A DNA stretch of 64,000 nt from Bradyrhizobium sp. CB82 (GCF_029714405.1 NZ_CP121650.1:8003001-8067000); one strand, 5' to 3'. Positions 37,861-47,557 are shown, counted from the first letter of the stretch. A program made the numbers and translations. Notes: generated by a model from the letters alone, not told the origin.

Positions 37861-38043
37861 ATGAAATCGGCAGACAAGCGCTCTTGAGGCCTTTGGTTGG
37901 GATCAGCTCGCCCAGAAAGGCGGCCACATTCAGTTCAAGCACCCAACTAAGAACGGCCGCGTCACGGTCCCGCACCCCAAGAGTGACGTTCGATCGGAAA
38001 GCTCAAGAGCATCGAGAAGCAAGCCGATTTGAAGTTGAAATGA
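37861..38043 (+). pseudogene. hicA: HicA toxin, frameshifted
   Basis: The start ATGAAATCGGCAGAC gives MKSAD. After a frame change come LEAFGWDQLAQKGGHIQFKHPTKNGRVTVPHPKSDV and, after a one-base loss at about 37992, IGKLKSIEKQADLKLK and the stop. The conserved GSH-type segment (GGH here) and HPTKxGRVTVPHP identify HicA, an mRNA interferase. At least two frameshifts make it inactive. Confidence 0.75.
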
Positions 38044-38089
38044 CAGCGCATAGAGAGGGGCCATCCCCCACCCAAGGAGGGCAGCTTTC

Positions 38090-38482
38090 ATGCGACACTA
38101 CAATGCCCTGATCCAAAAGGACGCTGACAGCGATTACGGCGTCTCGTTTTCCCGGTCTTCCCGGCGTGATCACCGCTGGTACGGATCTGGACGATGCGCG
38201 CGCTATGGCCGCCGAAGCCCTGGCCCTTCATCTGCAGGGACTGGCGGAGACGGCGAAGCCGTACCTGAACCCTCCTCTGTCGAGGAGGGCATGGCGAACG
38301 CCCAGAACAGAGATGGCGTTGCCGTGCTGATTCCAGCGCCTGCGGAAACGGTGAAGACTGTGCGTGTCAATGTCACTCTTCCCGCCGACGTTTTGAGTGA
38401 GATCGACCACTATGCCGAACAGCACGGGTTTACTCGATCCGGTTTTCTTGGCGCAAGCCGCGAAGAAGCGATCGCGGCCTGA
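38090..38482 (+). CDS. hicB: HicB antitoxin with compensating frameshifts
   Basis: A 130-codon frame follows AAGGAGG. It starts MRHYNALIQKDADSDYGVSF and ends with EAVPEPSSVEEGMANAQNRDGVAVL and VRVNVTLPADVLSEIDHYAEQHGFTRSGFL, the HicB partial RNase H-like and ribbon-helix-helix parts. Residues about 21-58 are scrambled: the expected PGLPGVITAGTDLDDARAMAAEALALHLQGLAE is in another frame, entered after an extra T near 38152 and left again before 38255. A second compensated shift changes the last ten residues. Whether it is still functional is unclear. Confidence 0.65.
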   Translation: MRHYNALIQKDADSDYGVSFSRSSRRDHRWYGSGRCARYGRRSPGPSSAGTGGDGEAVPEPSSVEEGMANAQNRDGVAVLIPAPAETVKTVRVNVTLPADVLSEIDHYAEQHGFTRSGFLGASREEAIAA

Positions 38483-39200
38483 CCAAGCTAAATCCTATCA
38501 CTTGAAGCTGCCCCCGTCTCCGACCGCCGCACATATGCGCCGTTCGTTCCAGCGGAACACCTTCTAGTCGGACGCCCCTTTTCGGGCCAATCGCAGTTCT
38601 ACCAACTGGCGCGGTCCAACCACCAAGCAGCGAAGTGCCAGCTCAACGCAAACATCTTGCGCAGTCACTTCTTGCCAACCCCGCAATCCAAACAAGCCGT
38701 CGAACCGCCTCCGGCCGGGTGAGAACGGCATCCTTCTTCAGAGTCCGGGAAGGTCGCCAGCTCACGCAAGACGCCTCCGAATGAACGCACCGGCGATAGC
38801 CAGCCGGACAACCAAACGTCTAAGCGTAAGACAGCTACTGCCAAGGCTGTGCCCAGGTCCGTCGCCCTACAACCGTCACCAGCCGTCAACGTTCCCTTGC
38901 CACCGATCGAAAAGGATTTCCGCCGAATAGTTTGGTCGTGTCGACCAATCCCATGGCCGCGCCGCCGAGCGCGCCGACTGCGGTTGCGAGATTCGCGAAA
39001 TTTTGCAAGCCGCCGGTTGCAAGAGCGGCTATTGGTCGAAAGAGCATCCGGTCCGGACCGACCTAACAACGATTTCTTCGCATTCTCGTGCGTCCCCCGG
39101 GAGATAACTGGATTGCGGCAGCCCTAGCACTTCGCCCAGCCAGCGCAAAGAATCGCGACTTTGAGCGTCAAGCTTCGACTTTCCACAGGCTCCAGACCTC
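38483..39200. other. Intergenic region with one minus-strand scrap
   Basis: On the minus strand at about 38890-39060 a frame reads MLFRPIAALATGGLQNFANLATAVGALGGAAMGLVDTTKLFGGNPF, Gly/Ala-rich and protein-like but without a partner or family I know. The rest shows no gene. Confidence 0.25.
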
Positions 39201-41456
39201 TCACAGCGTCTTAAGATACTCGACAAGCGCTCGCCGCTCGGCATCGGTCAATTCTGGTCCGATGACGCCTGGCGGCAACTTCGTTAAGTCGGCTTCTTTG
39301 CCCTCAAACGAATGTCCCCGATTGCTGTTCCCAAGCAGCGACACGTTGAAATTCGTCAGGCCAGCCGCACAGGCGTCGCTCGCTTGTGTTTTCGTAACAA
39401 GCCCCACATTGATTGGATCGAATTCACGGCTACCAACGCAGAAAGAAGTCGGCCTCAAGTTCTGCGGCAACAACATGTCTCTCAGTGTCGGCACGGACCC
39501 GTTGTGCAGATACGGAGCTGTCGCCCAAACACCATCCAACGGGCGCGCCCGATATTGAGGTTCAAGGGCAAGAACATCTTCGTCCTTTCCGTTACGGTTC
39601 GCCCGAGCCCCAACGTAGACTCGTTGGTTTTGACAGTTCTTCCTGGGTCCCCACATCTGCTGCTTGACTTCTTCGGGAGTGCCGTTCGCAATGATCCATT
39701 GGTCGATTGTCTTGCCCACCACGTCCATGAGCGCGAGTACGAAGAGGGGATCTCCCCCTTTGTCCGCTGGAAGGCCGCAGCCCCAGGCTTTGTTGAGGTC
39801 ATCGAAGGGGTTCAATCCAAGCGACTCGGGCAAGTGAACGCGGCGCGTCGTGAGCACATCGGATCGTTGACGATCGGTGCCGATCGTCGTGACCGGCATC
39901 TGGACCACATTGAAATAGTGCCGACCGCCGATTTCTACCCAATTCTTCTCGTTCTTGGCGGAGCGGTCGGGGTTCTCCGGCTTCCAGAACGAATCCTCCG
40001 GCCATCTTTTGTCGAAGGCAGGATCGTTGACCGGGCCTCGGTGGCATTCAAAGCAATGCGCGCGATAGAGGTCGCGGCCTTTTTCAACGAGCTTTTCGTC
40101 AACGGCCCATGCAGGGTCGCCCTTAAATTTTTCCTGCGCGTCGTTCCATCTGGGCGCGACGAGCCCGGTAAATTTTCTCCCGCTTGCGTCGGCCGCCGCA
40201 AAGGGATCGGCGCCACGCAGAAGCTCTTCGAACTGCGCGATATCGGATAGATGTACCGATGAGGCAAAAAGTGGCCGTCCGGGTGCGGCCGCTGTCATAT
40301 TGACTTTCGCGCTGACACCGAGCGCCTCGCCTGAATTGCGAACAAGTTCGTTGAGAACAGAGGCGTCATACTGCGCCCAAAGGAAATACGGCGTATCCCA
40401 GATGGGCGGAAAACTTACGGGCGCATCGTGGCGCGCGAAGTTACCCCTGAGGAGTGGATCCGGGAGTTCGCCGGTCACAGGATTGAGCAGGTTGCTATAG
40501 AAAACCTGGTTCCCGATCCGGTTCAGCGCGTCAAGTCGACCGAAGCCTTCATCGAGATCTGCAACTCCCTGTCCCATCAAAAGGCTATCGCCCTGCGCCT
40601 TCTGTTTCTTGATCTTTTGAAGTGCAAGCTCCAGATCACTTCGAAGCTGCTTTCGATCGACGCTTTGCCCCTTGATCTGCTCCAGCCTGCTGGCGAAACG
40701 CTCGAATCGCCACGGCAAGATCAGCGTGTAGCCGATAGACAGCCCGATGACTCGTTCAACCTCGCCGAGATTGACCATTGCCGGCCCGCCATCGAACCGA
40801 AGGCTGACATTTTTGTACTCCAGATGCCCGGTATGACAGGCGGCGCAGGTTAATCCGATCTGATCTTCATACGAGGCTCCCGTCGTCGGATCAGCACCGC
40901 CCTTAAGAATGGCAAAGCCGACAGGCAGGCCATTTGAATTGTCGGGCACGTTTGGAGTCCAACTGGAGCTCGCAGCGCCCCCATTCGACGCATCTTCGTG
41001 ATAACCGTATGAGGGCGCGTTACCGTCGAAGTCCTTTGAGCTGGGACTCGGGATGAAGCCAAGGCGACGCAGGTAGCCTTCGTCCGTCAAGCTCGTGTAC
41101 GAGATGGACAGCTCGGGTCGTTCCAGAGCCAAAAACCACTGATAGGGGACGGGAATGGTCGCAGTCCCCTGCGATGTGTGGTGAAACCAGTAACGCTGGC
41201 GCGAGGTCCAGTTCTGCGGCAGCCAATACGCGTTTTCGATTTTCGATGGCTCCGGCAGAGTCGCTGGCAGTAATTGAGCGACCAGATTTGCGTCGTTTTT
41301 TATTTTAAGAGCTGCATCGCGAATCTTCTCTGGCGCGAAATACACCAAGCCGGCCGACACGATCGCGACGACGACGATTGCGAACACCAGACTGGCGACA
41401 TGAGGCCAGCGTCTCATCCAGGAATAAAGCCGAGAGCCGAAAGAACGTCCTCCCAT
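39201..41456 (-). CDS. RoxA/MauG-like di-haem c-type cytochrome (peroxidase/dioxygenase family)
   Basis: The protein is about 751 residues. An N-terminal membrane anchor (VASLVFAIVVVAIVSAGLVYF) precedes a large periplasmic part with two haem-binding motifs, CAACH (in QIGLTCAACHTGHLEY) and CFECH (in YRAHCFECHRGP). Near the C-terminus TAPYLHNGSVPTLRDMLLP is the conserved block of MauG / cytochrome c peroxidases and of the rubber oxygenase RoxA. The early NWTSRQRYWFHHTSQG block and the size suit the RoxA-like subgroup. Substrate unknown. It is the last gene of a three-gene operon, 55 bases or more after the cytochrome gene. GGAG precedes the ATG at 41456; an ATG at 41474 is also possible. Confidence 0.8.
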   Translation of the reverse strand: MGGRSFGSRLYSWMRRWPHVASLVFAIVVVAIVSAGLVYFAPEKIRDAALKIKNDANLVAQLLPATLPEPSKIENAYWLPQNWTSRQRYWFHHTSQGTATIPVPYQWFLALERPELSISYTSLTDEGYLRRLGFIPSPSSKDFDGNAPSYGYHEDASNGGAASSSWTPNVPDNSNGLPVGFAILKGGADPTTGASYEDQIGLTCAACHTGHLEYKNVSLRFDGGPAMVNLGEVERVIGLSIGYTLILPWRFERFASRLEQIKGQSVDRKQLRSDLELALQKIKKQKAQGDSLLMGQGVADLDEGFGRLDALNRIGNQVFYSNLLNPVTGELPDPLLRGNFARHDAPVSFPPIWDTPYFLWAQYDASVLNELVRNSGEALGVSAKVNMTAAAPGRPLFASSVHLSDIAQFEELLRGADPFAAADASGRKFTGLVAPRWNDAQEKFKGDPAWAVDEKLVEKGRDLYRAHCFECHRGPVNDPAFDKRWPEDSFWKPENPDRSAKNEKNWVEIGGRHYFNVVQMPVTTIGTDRQRSDVLTTRRVHLPESLGLNPFDDLNKAWGCGLPADKGGDPLFVLALMDVVGKTIDQWIIANGTPEEVKQQMWGPRKNCQNQRVYVGARANRNGKDEDVLALEPQYRARPLDGVWATAPYLHNGSVPTLRDMLLPQNLRPTSFCVGSREFDPINVGLVTKTQASDACAAGLTNFNVSLLGNSNRGHSFEGKEADLTKLPPGVIGPELTDAERRALVEYLKTL

Positions 41457-41529
41457 AGCAACCACTCCATCCATCTCTTTCGTGCGTTCAGCCGGGCCGG
41501 CCGGCAGCCGGAACCGGCGACGGCGTCTG

Positions 41530-42900
41530 CTATTTGTTCAGCAATTGGCTATTGATGAAGGTGACCACGTCGGCTGTCTCGGCTGCCGCGCGCCGCGTTA
41601 TCGTTGCCGCCGCCGGGCCGCCGTTAAAGAACGATGGGAACCAACCGAAATTGCGAACATTCCAGTTTTCCTTTGGCAACACCGCTCGGTTTACGCCCGG
41701 CACAGCGAAGTTTGGAATTTTCCTGGCGATCGGCTGTGCCGTCTCGGTGTGACAACTGACGCAGTCCGTGTTGAAGAAGTGGCTTTTCTTCGGATCGGCA
41801 ATGATATTGACGATTTCGAGTATGCGACTGTTGGGCGAGTTGCCGTCAATGAACTCGGAGGTCGAAACACCCTTGCGATCGGCGGCTGCTAAAGGAGGAT
41901 TTTGCAAAGCCGCGTGACGACAGCTGATCGGATTCTGATTGTTGGTAACCGGCTGCGGGACAACATGTTTGCCGCCGATGATGCTGAACATCTGCGCTGC
42001 GTGGAAGCCGTCAAGCGTCGGGCCAGGCACGGGTATCAAGCCAGCCTGCGGGACCCTTAGCATCGATACAAAAATCCAAGGTTCTGGCGGCGAAATGCCC
42101 ATGACGGCCATGGTGTTGAGGCGCTGGGCAGAGAGATGCTTCTCAAGTAAGGCCTTGAGTGCATCACGAAACGCCTTTGCCGATGCCCCCACGAGGCCCG
42201 GATGCACATTCAGATCACCGGCAGTGGAGACTTTGACATTGCCAAAATGTCCGGCTGCAAGCTGATCGCGCAAGGCGGCGATGTCACGAACGATCGCCTT
42301 GAAAGCTTCGTCGTCGGGTTTAAATCGCGGGAACGGCGCACAGCCGTCGAGAGGCGGATCCGGGTCGAGGTTAAAGCTAAAGATAAGGTGGCCGGCCGTG
42401 TCATGAACCTTGAATCCGTCCGGTCCATTGGTCACCGGCTGAATGATGAGACGGATTTGCGGTTGCCGGCCAAACTGGGCGATGACGTCCGGCGACAATC
42501 CCGGCGCGCCCGGATCGATCCTAATGCCGGCAACAAACCAGGCGTCGATCTTTTTCACGGCATCGGGCAGCTGGATGTGGCGTACACCCGAGTCCGGCAC
42601 TCCGGGACGCTCGGGATTTTCGGCGTTGGCGATAAAGCGTGCGAAGTCTGCGTCGGAAAAAAGTCGCTGCGGAGATCCTGTGGGGCCGGCGAGATCGGAT
42701 ACCGCTATCAGATTAGACAGGTCACCCGCCGATTTCGGTGGAGGAAAGAGGGTGGACACATCGTTGGCAGAAAGTGGCTTTGAAGCAGTTTGCGCCGGGG
42801 CCGTTGCCACGCCCAAAGCGGTCGCGAATATCAACGCCGCCACGGACAGTCTTGCAAACCTATGGCGACACTTCGATCCGTACATTTCATCGCTTGCCAT
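41530..42900 (-). CDS. Periplasmic c-type cytochrome protein, single CxxCH
   Basis: The protein is about 456 residues. It has a signal peptide (LSVAALIFATALGVATAPAQT) and one haem motif, CVSCH, at about 80% of the length, followed by ETAQPIARKIPNFAVPGVN. The N-terminal two thirds (FSDADFARFIANAENPE, DAWFVAGIRIDPGAPGLSPDV) match no family I can name. It lies between the patatin and RoxA-like genes, same strand, and may hand electrons to the di-haem protein. The ATG at 42900 is chosen; TTG at 42909 is in frame. Confidence 0.7.
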   Translation of the reverse strand: MASDEMYGSKCRHRFARLSVAALIFATALGVATAPAQTASKPLSANDVSTLFPPPKSAGDLSNLIAVSDLAGPTGSPQRLFSDADFARFIANAENPERPGVPDSGVRHIQLPDAVKKIDAWFVAGIRIDPGAPGLSPDVIAQFGRQPQIRLIIQPVTNGPDGFKVHDTAGHLIFSFNLDPDPPLDGCAPFPRFKPDDEAFKAIVRDIAALRDQLAAGHFGNVKVSTAGDLNVHPGLVGASAKAFRDALKALLEKHLSAQRLNTMAVMGISPPEPWIFVSMLRVPQAGLIPVPGPTLDGFHAAQMFSIIGGKHVVPQPVTNNQNPISCRHAALQNPPLAAADRKGVSTSEFIDGNSPNSRILEIVNIIADPKKSHFFNTDCVSCHTETAQPIARKIPNFAVPGVNRAVLPKENWNVRNFGWFPSFFNGGPAAATITRRAAAETADVVTFINSQLLNK

Positions 42901-43010
42901 CCTTGGCAATCCCCCCTGCGAAACTTAAGAGTTCAAACATCGGCTGTAGAAAGCCGAGACTTCGGCGCAACTTCTCTCCGCGGCAAAGCAAACTGGCGGA
43001 GCACCCTTTC

Positions 43011-46000
43011 TCATTCCTCACCGTAGAACTGGCTTTGCAAGGACTTGAGTTTCGTCGGATGCAACGCGTCCTCTATACAGCCGAGGAACATCTCGCTCCT
43101 TGCCTTAACGCGCTCGCCGTCAGCCGGGGCATGATCCATATCCGTCTGCAATGCGCGCACCGCTGTCCAGTCCTTCGCAGGGTCTTTCAGCAATTCGAAC
43201 AGTGTCCGATTGTTTTCGTAAGGATGGAGCCGAAAGTGAGCAAAAGTGGCCTTGGCGGCAATCTTCGCATCTCGCAGCGCGTCGGGAAGCGCTAGCAGAT
43301 CAAGTCCTTTCAGTTCGCCAAGCTGCCGCGTTTGAGCCTGCGCTTCCAGATATTGTTCACGCCCGACCAATTGATACATTCCTCGCGGACGAAACAGCCA
43401 ACCGTCGTCTGTGCCGGGTTGGTTTCCGAACGAGTTGCCATCGTAGCCCAGAACGAAGTTGGCCAATTCCTTGGGATGGTTGAGCAATGAGTTCACATCG
43501 ACGGTCGGCTTGTTTGCGGCCGCAAGCTTTGCGTTGTTTTTGTCGATGCGATCGTGCCATTTGCTCGGGAGCTGAGAAGCCGCGCTGTAGGAGAAGTTTT
43601 CACTGCTGCGTGTAAAATCGGCACTGTCGTAGGAGACCGATCCCAGAATGTAGGCCAGGATACGAGGATCCGTTTCTTCGACGCGATCCCACTCCTGCAA
43701 CAAGGCTTTGACCTGCTCGGCCTGAAAATACGCCATGTAGCTCTTGCGATATGGCGGCACGGGTGGAGGAGCCGGCGAATGGTCCCTGCTCGATTCCATC
43801 AGCTGGTGCTCGTAAGCAGCAATTTTGTCCTGGTATTTCTGATAACCGCGCTCTTGCAACCACTTGCTCTCGTAACAGGCAAGCAATGGCTGCGGCTTGA
43901 TCTTTGGAGTTGGTCGATATTCCTTGTCTAGCTCATCCGCGTAGGCAGCCCGTGCGAGTTTGGCGTCTTTGAGCGTTTCAAATGCGGATGCAACTGATCC
44001 GTTCAGCAGATGAAACAACTTCACTTGCAGACAATCGGCGTTGCTCTGCCTTTCGCGGGACTGATCGAAGTCGTCCTTCGGCACACAATCCCAAAAGCGG
44101 CCACTGCTCAGTGAGATGATGTCCTCGGTCTTCTGGGACAACGTCCAGCCGAGCGGAAGACTATAAAACAAGCCCGTTATGTCCGTGCGGCCGAACGTTG
44201 GAAAGCGCTGAACGCTGGGGGTCACTTCGGTATCGGGCCGATGATCGACGCTGGTTGCATGATTGAGCGCGACATAGGTTCGGGAGGTTCGCGTGCTCAA
44301 AAGCGCGCGTACCGGCTCCATGAGCTCACCGAACATGAATGAACCGTGATCTCCGAATTGGCCGCTCACCAGGGACAGCAGGTAAATCCGGAATTTTGGC
44401 GCGTCGGATGTGCTCTTGATACTATTAAGTTTCTCAATCAAATCGAGCGCGGTCTCGATGCCTGAATTCTCGACATATCCACCATCCACAAGGCGCGCCT
44501 GCGGATTGGCGGTTAAGCAGTCATTTCTCAATGAGATGGTCGCCGCCGGCGTCACCCACGGAAATCGCGCGCTCGTGAAAGCGGCTGTACTAAGCGGAAT
44601 GCGAAGTGAGTGGCTCTTGACAGTTTGGTCAACCCCAGTTCCAGCACGATCAAGCGCCGCTAGGATACACAGGTCCTTGTCTTTCGGGTGTAACGGATCG
44701 ATATCGAAGGGAGAGATGACCGCCCGTTTGCCGCTGCCGGCATCTGTCGTGTTGAACAATAGCGCCGGCATGTTGTTGCCAGCTGCCCAATGGGACTGAA
44801 AGTTGGCCCTTAGCAGATTAGATTGATTGCCGGCGCCATTGTTGTTCTCAAGCATTCTGTCACCAGCATTCTCCAAAGTGTATTCCAGAAAGCGCGCGCG
44901 ATCGAAGGCGGGGATCGCGACCGGAGAAAACATTTGAGTGAAATCTGTAAACAGAAAACCGGCAACCAAAGGCGAGAGGAAATCGGTCGCCAAGACGCTT
45001 GCAACGCGCTGTTCTACCGGCCCAGGAGCATCAATATCTTCGATTCGTCCGACACCGGCCAGAAAATCCGCGATTTTCGGGCATGTCTTTCCGTCTGCAG
45101 CATTCGAATCAAGGGACGCACTGTCGGCGTGGAGCGCAGCGGCGAAGATTGCCGACCCGACGCTGCCCCCGGAGACAGCGCTTATTGCAAACAGATGTTG
45201 CCGAAATGCCGGACAGAGATCCTGCATCCTGGCCAGAAACCGCGCCGCATTATTGGCGGCGTAGATACCTCCCCCTTGAGCCGCGACGATGAAGACGGGA
45301 TATTCGCCAAGCCGCTTGGCTTCGTCCACCCGCGGCTTCTGTAAAAGCCACTCACGGAATGCCGCGACTGCAGACATGCGCGTATCTTCCGGCAGGCTTT
45401 TTGCCTCGGCGACAGCGCGCAGCTCGTGATCGTCACTTCCCAACAAGGAGGCAAGCACAAACAAGCCGCCAAAGACAACCGGTATAAATGGAAACGTAAA
45501 CTCGATCGTCATCAGGGCAAAGTGGACGGTGAGACCTACGACGCAAACCGCAAAGAGAGCGATCACGCCGAACGATCCGACAGATTGTGCAAGCCTATCC
45601 GGGAACAGAATGAATCCCGCTGTCAATAGGGCGATGCCTCCGATCGTAAGCGCGAGAAATCTGTACCGGATGAAATACGCGTTATTGGCCCTGCTCGCGA
45701 GATCAATGGAGCGATCTCTTGATCCCATCCGCCAGGCAAATATCACGAAGCAGACGAGCATGATCAGCATGGCGCATGCGAGGATGAGCAGCATGTTCCG
45801 CTCGAATGCGAGCGCCTGGTCCTGAATGCGGAAAATGCTTCCGACTTCCTCGACCTCACCGACCTTTTGCGCCGGACGCGAGGCGAATTGACCTGCTGTC
45901 GCGGCGATTATCGGCAGCGCTCCGAGCACAACGGGAGCAACTCTTATATAGAAAGCCAAGCGCCCCGTAGCGTGAGGGATTTTCGGTAGGGACGCAGTGG

Positions 46001-46211
46001 TAAGCTGAAAAGCAGCCGCCCAAACCGTTGTCGCAATCACGCCCAGGGCGACAAACTCCCTGACGGTCACCCAACCAATGTCATCGGCGGCTATCCGGTA
46101 GAGCTCTTGAATCTGATCAGGGAGGTATAGCAATATCGATAAGACTATCGACAGAACAATAATCCACCGAAGGTTGCGCAACAGTGTAAAGAGCTGCTCG
46201 CGCACAGTCAT
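43011..46211 (-). CDS. Large patatin-like phospholipase with N-terminal membrane domain
   Basis: The 1,066-residue protein has six or so transmembrane helices in residues 14-260, then a patatin-type lipase domain: the oxyanion-hole glycines AAQGGGIYAANN (311-321), nucleophile GGSVG (Ser350), and catalytic Asp in LVDGGYVENSG (about 560). The last 400 residues are of unknown fold. Patatins release fatty acids from lipids. The membrane anchor and the two downstream c-type cytochromes suggest lipid chemistry at the cytoplasmic membrane or periplasm. GAGGGAAA lies nine bases before the ATG. Confidence 0.82.
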   Translation of the reverse strand: MTVREQLFTLLRNLRWIIVLSIVLSILLYLPDQIQELYRIAADDIGWVTVREFVALGVIATTVWAAAFQLTTASLPKIPHATGRLAFYIRVAPVVLGALPIIAATAGQFASRPAQKVGEVEEVGSIFRIQDQALAFERNMLLILACAMLIMLVCFVIFAWRMGSRDRSIDLASRANNAYFIRYRFLALTIGGIALLTAGFILFPDRLAQSVGSFGVIALFAVCVVGLTVHFALMTIEFTFPFIPVVFGGLFVLASLLGSDDHELRAVAEAKSLPEDTRMSAVAAFREWLLQKPRVDEAKRLGEYPVFIVAAQGGGIYAANNAARFLARMQDLCPAFRQHLFAISAVSGGSVGSAIFAAALHADSASLDSNAADGKTCPKIADFLAGVGRIEDIDAPGPVEQRVASVLATDFLSPLVAGFLFTDFTQMFSPVAIPAFDRARFLEYTLENAGDRMLENNNGAGNQSNLLRANFQSHWAAGNNMPALLFNTTDAGSGKRAVISPFDIDPLHPKDKDLCILAALDRAGTGVDQTVKSHSLRIPLSTAAFTSARFPWVTPAATISLRNDCLTANPQARLVDGGYVENSGIETALDLIEKLNSIKSTSDAPKFRIYLLSLVSGQFGDHGSFMFGELMEPVRALLSTRTSRTYVALNHATSVDHRPDTEVTPSVQRFPTFGRTDITGLFYSLPLGWTLSQKTEDIISLSSGRFWDCVPKDDFDQSRERQSNADCLQVKLFHLLNGSVASAFETLKDAKLARAAYADELDKEYRPTPKIKPQPLLACYESKWLQERGYQKYQDKIAAYEHQLMESSRDHSPAPPPVPPYRKSYMAYFQAEQVKALLQEWDRVEETDPRILAYILGSVSYDSADFTRSSENFSYSAASQLPSKWHDRIDKNNAKLAAANKPTVDVNSLLNHPKELANFVLGYDGNSFGNQPGTDDGWLFRPRGMYQLVGREQYLEAQAQTRQLGELKGLDLLALPDALRDAKIAAKATFAHFRLHPYENNRTLFELLKDPAKDWTAVRALQTDMDHAPADGERVKARSEMFLGCIEDALHPTKLKSLQSQFYGEE

Positions 46212-46971
46212 CGCGTCATTTCCCTCATACGTCGGCAGAGATAGTCACGACACGAAACATTCATGCCAGCTTGTACCGAACAGAATCGAGCCTGCGGATA
46301 TACAGGCGACCTGCAACAAAATAATTATGGGCAAGCTCGCGAGTAGAGCGTTGAAAATTGAGCACTTAACCTACAGTAGTAATCCGCCTTTGTCGATAAG
46401 TTCTTGGTCGTTTTCGATGCGGATAATTAAGACGGTGACGAACTCGTTGGCTGCAATAGCGAGTTGCCGGTCCACACGGCAAAGACACGCCCTTGTACGT
46501 TGCGTAGAGATTTATCGGTCTCCACTCGATGTCTTCATCCAACTCGCCGTCGAACAGGACCAGGCGCGCTCAACGTACCGTACTTTGAAGTCAAAGTTTC
46601 TCGACTTAACTCGACTAGAGTTTGAATTTATGCGCTTAGTTGGCACACTGCGCAGCTTTTTCGCGCGCTCAAGCCTGATCCTTGCTCTACGCGAGCAATG
46701 CGAGAGAGGTGAACTGAGATGGAAAGCATGCTTAACCATGTTCTGGCATGAGATGATTCAACTGAGTCGCCACAAATTCCTATGAGCGATTCGCTCTGAG
46801 CTAGGCCGATTACCATTTGCCGATCTATTCCCCGGGAAGCACCTCAAACCTTGTCTGCGCCTCCGTTTTACTTCGTCAATGTCTTTGAGAACGTGTTGAT
46901 GGCCACTCGATACCTAAGTGACGAGAGCAGCCTAACCGCGGCCGCGCCAGCGTTCGTTCGGCGTCACGGCC
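46212..46971. other. Intergenic region, no supported gene
   Basis: A plus-strand frame of about 200 codons (46174-46785) overlaps the divergent patatin start and has neither a recognisable domain nor a ribosome-binding site. I see no gene here. Confidence 0.4.
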
Positions 46972-47009
46972 ATTTGCCTGTTCGACGCCTAGGCAAATTT
47001 GGCTATAAT
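46972..47009 (+). promoter_or_regulatory. Promoter and operator-like dyad of the relE/phd-type module
   Basis: TTCGAC (46981-46986) and TATAAT (47004-47009) are 17 bases apart, a good -35/-10 pair. A perfect 8-bp inverted repeat, ATTTGCCT (46972-46979) and AGGCAAAT (46991-46998), surrounds the -35 box. The -10 ends ten bases before the toxin ATG, so the transcript has almost no leader. The layout fits antitoxin autorepression. Confidence 0.65.
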
Positions 47010-47018
47010 CTGGCCAGA

Positions 47019-47312
47019 ATGCCTTTCGAGGCCATCCTTGCCCCCGAAGCTGTTGAAGACCTCAAGAGACTGACGGCAAATGTTCGGGCGACAGTTCGGG
47101 CTGCGCTCGAAAAGCATCTAAGGCACGAGCCCAAGAAAACGAGCTGCAGTCTCATCAAGCGATTGCGAGGATTGCTGCCTCCGCAGTATCGGCTGCGGGT
47201 AGACGAGGTCCGGGTCTTCTACGGTGTGTCCGGCGCGACCGTCGAGGTTCTGGCAATAGGGCCCAAATCGGAGGCCGAGTTATGGCTCGCACAATTCGGA
47301 GATCTGGAGTGA
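47019..47312 (+). CDS. RelE/ParE-family toxin
   Basis: The 97-residue protein, MPFEAILAPEAVEDLKRL to QFGDLE, has the RelE/ParE layout: an N-terminal helix pair, YRLRVDEVRVFYGVSGATVEVLAIG as the beta sheet, and a C-terminal tail. RelE-type members cleave ribosome-bound mRNA; ParE-type members poison gyrase; the two cannot be separated here. The ATG at 47019 is just after the promoter; a longer in-frame start at 46851 would include the promoter and is rejected. The toxin gene comes first and overlaps the antitoxin by 31 bases. Confidence 0.8.
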   Translation: MPFEAILAPEAVEDLKRLTANVRATVRAALEKHLRHEPKKTSCSLIKRLRGLLPPQYRLRVDEVRVFYGVSGATVEVLAIGPKSEAELWLAQFGDLE

Positions 47313-47557
47313 AGGAAGTTCCTTTGTCCGAGATCGAGGATGATCTGTCTCGCTTTCTTCGAGAAGCCGAGGCGCAGGAGATCGTTATCACACGCCATGG
47401 CAAGCCCGCAGGCGTATTGATCGGCTTCGGGTCGGAAGAGGACTGGTTCGAGTACCGCGTCGAACATGACCCGCGCTTTCTGCGCCGTATCGAACAAGCG
47501 CGAAACAGCCTACGCGCGGGACGTGGGACCCGGCTCGAAGACACCGAATGCGAATAG
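47282..47557 (+). CDS. Phd/YefM-family antitoxin
   Basis: The 91-residue protein carries VPLSEIEDDLSRFLREAEAQEIVITRHGKPAGVLIGF, the Phd/YefM DNA-binding fold, followed by a toxin-binding tail (EDWFEYRVEHDPRFLRRIEQAR). It should neutralise the upstream toxin and repress the promoter through the inverted repeat there. The 31-base overlap with the toxin gene implies coupled translation. Confidence 0.82.
   Translation: MARTIRRSGVKEVPLSEIEDDLSRFLREAEAQEIVITRHGKPAGVLIGFGSEEDWFEYRVEHDPRFLRRIEQARNSLRAGRGTRLEDTECE

Noticed and set aside
39312..40250. A 312-codon plus-strand frame
   Set aside because: It is the reverse complement of the di-haem cytochrome gene, whose minus-strand motifs (CAACH, CFECH, PYLHNGS) are clear.
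46174..46785. A 203-codon plus-strand frame
   Set aside because: It overlaps the divergent patatin start, has no recognisable domain and no ribosome-binding site.
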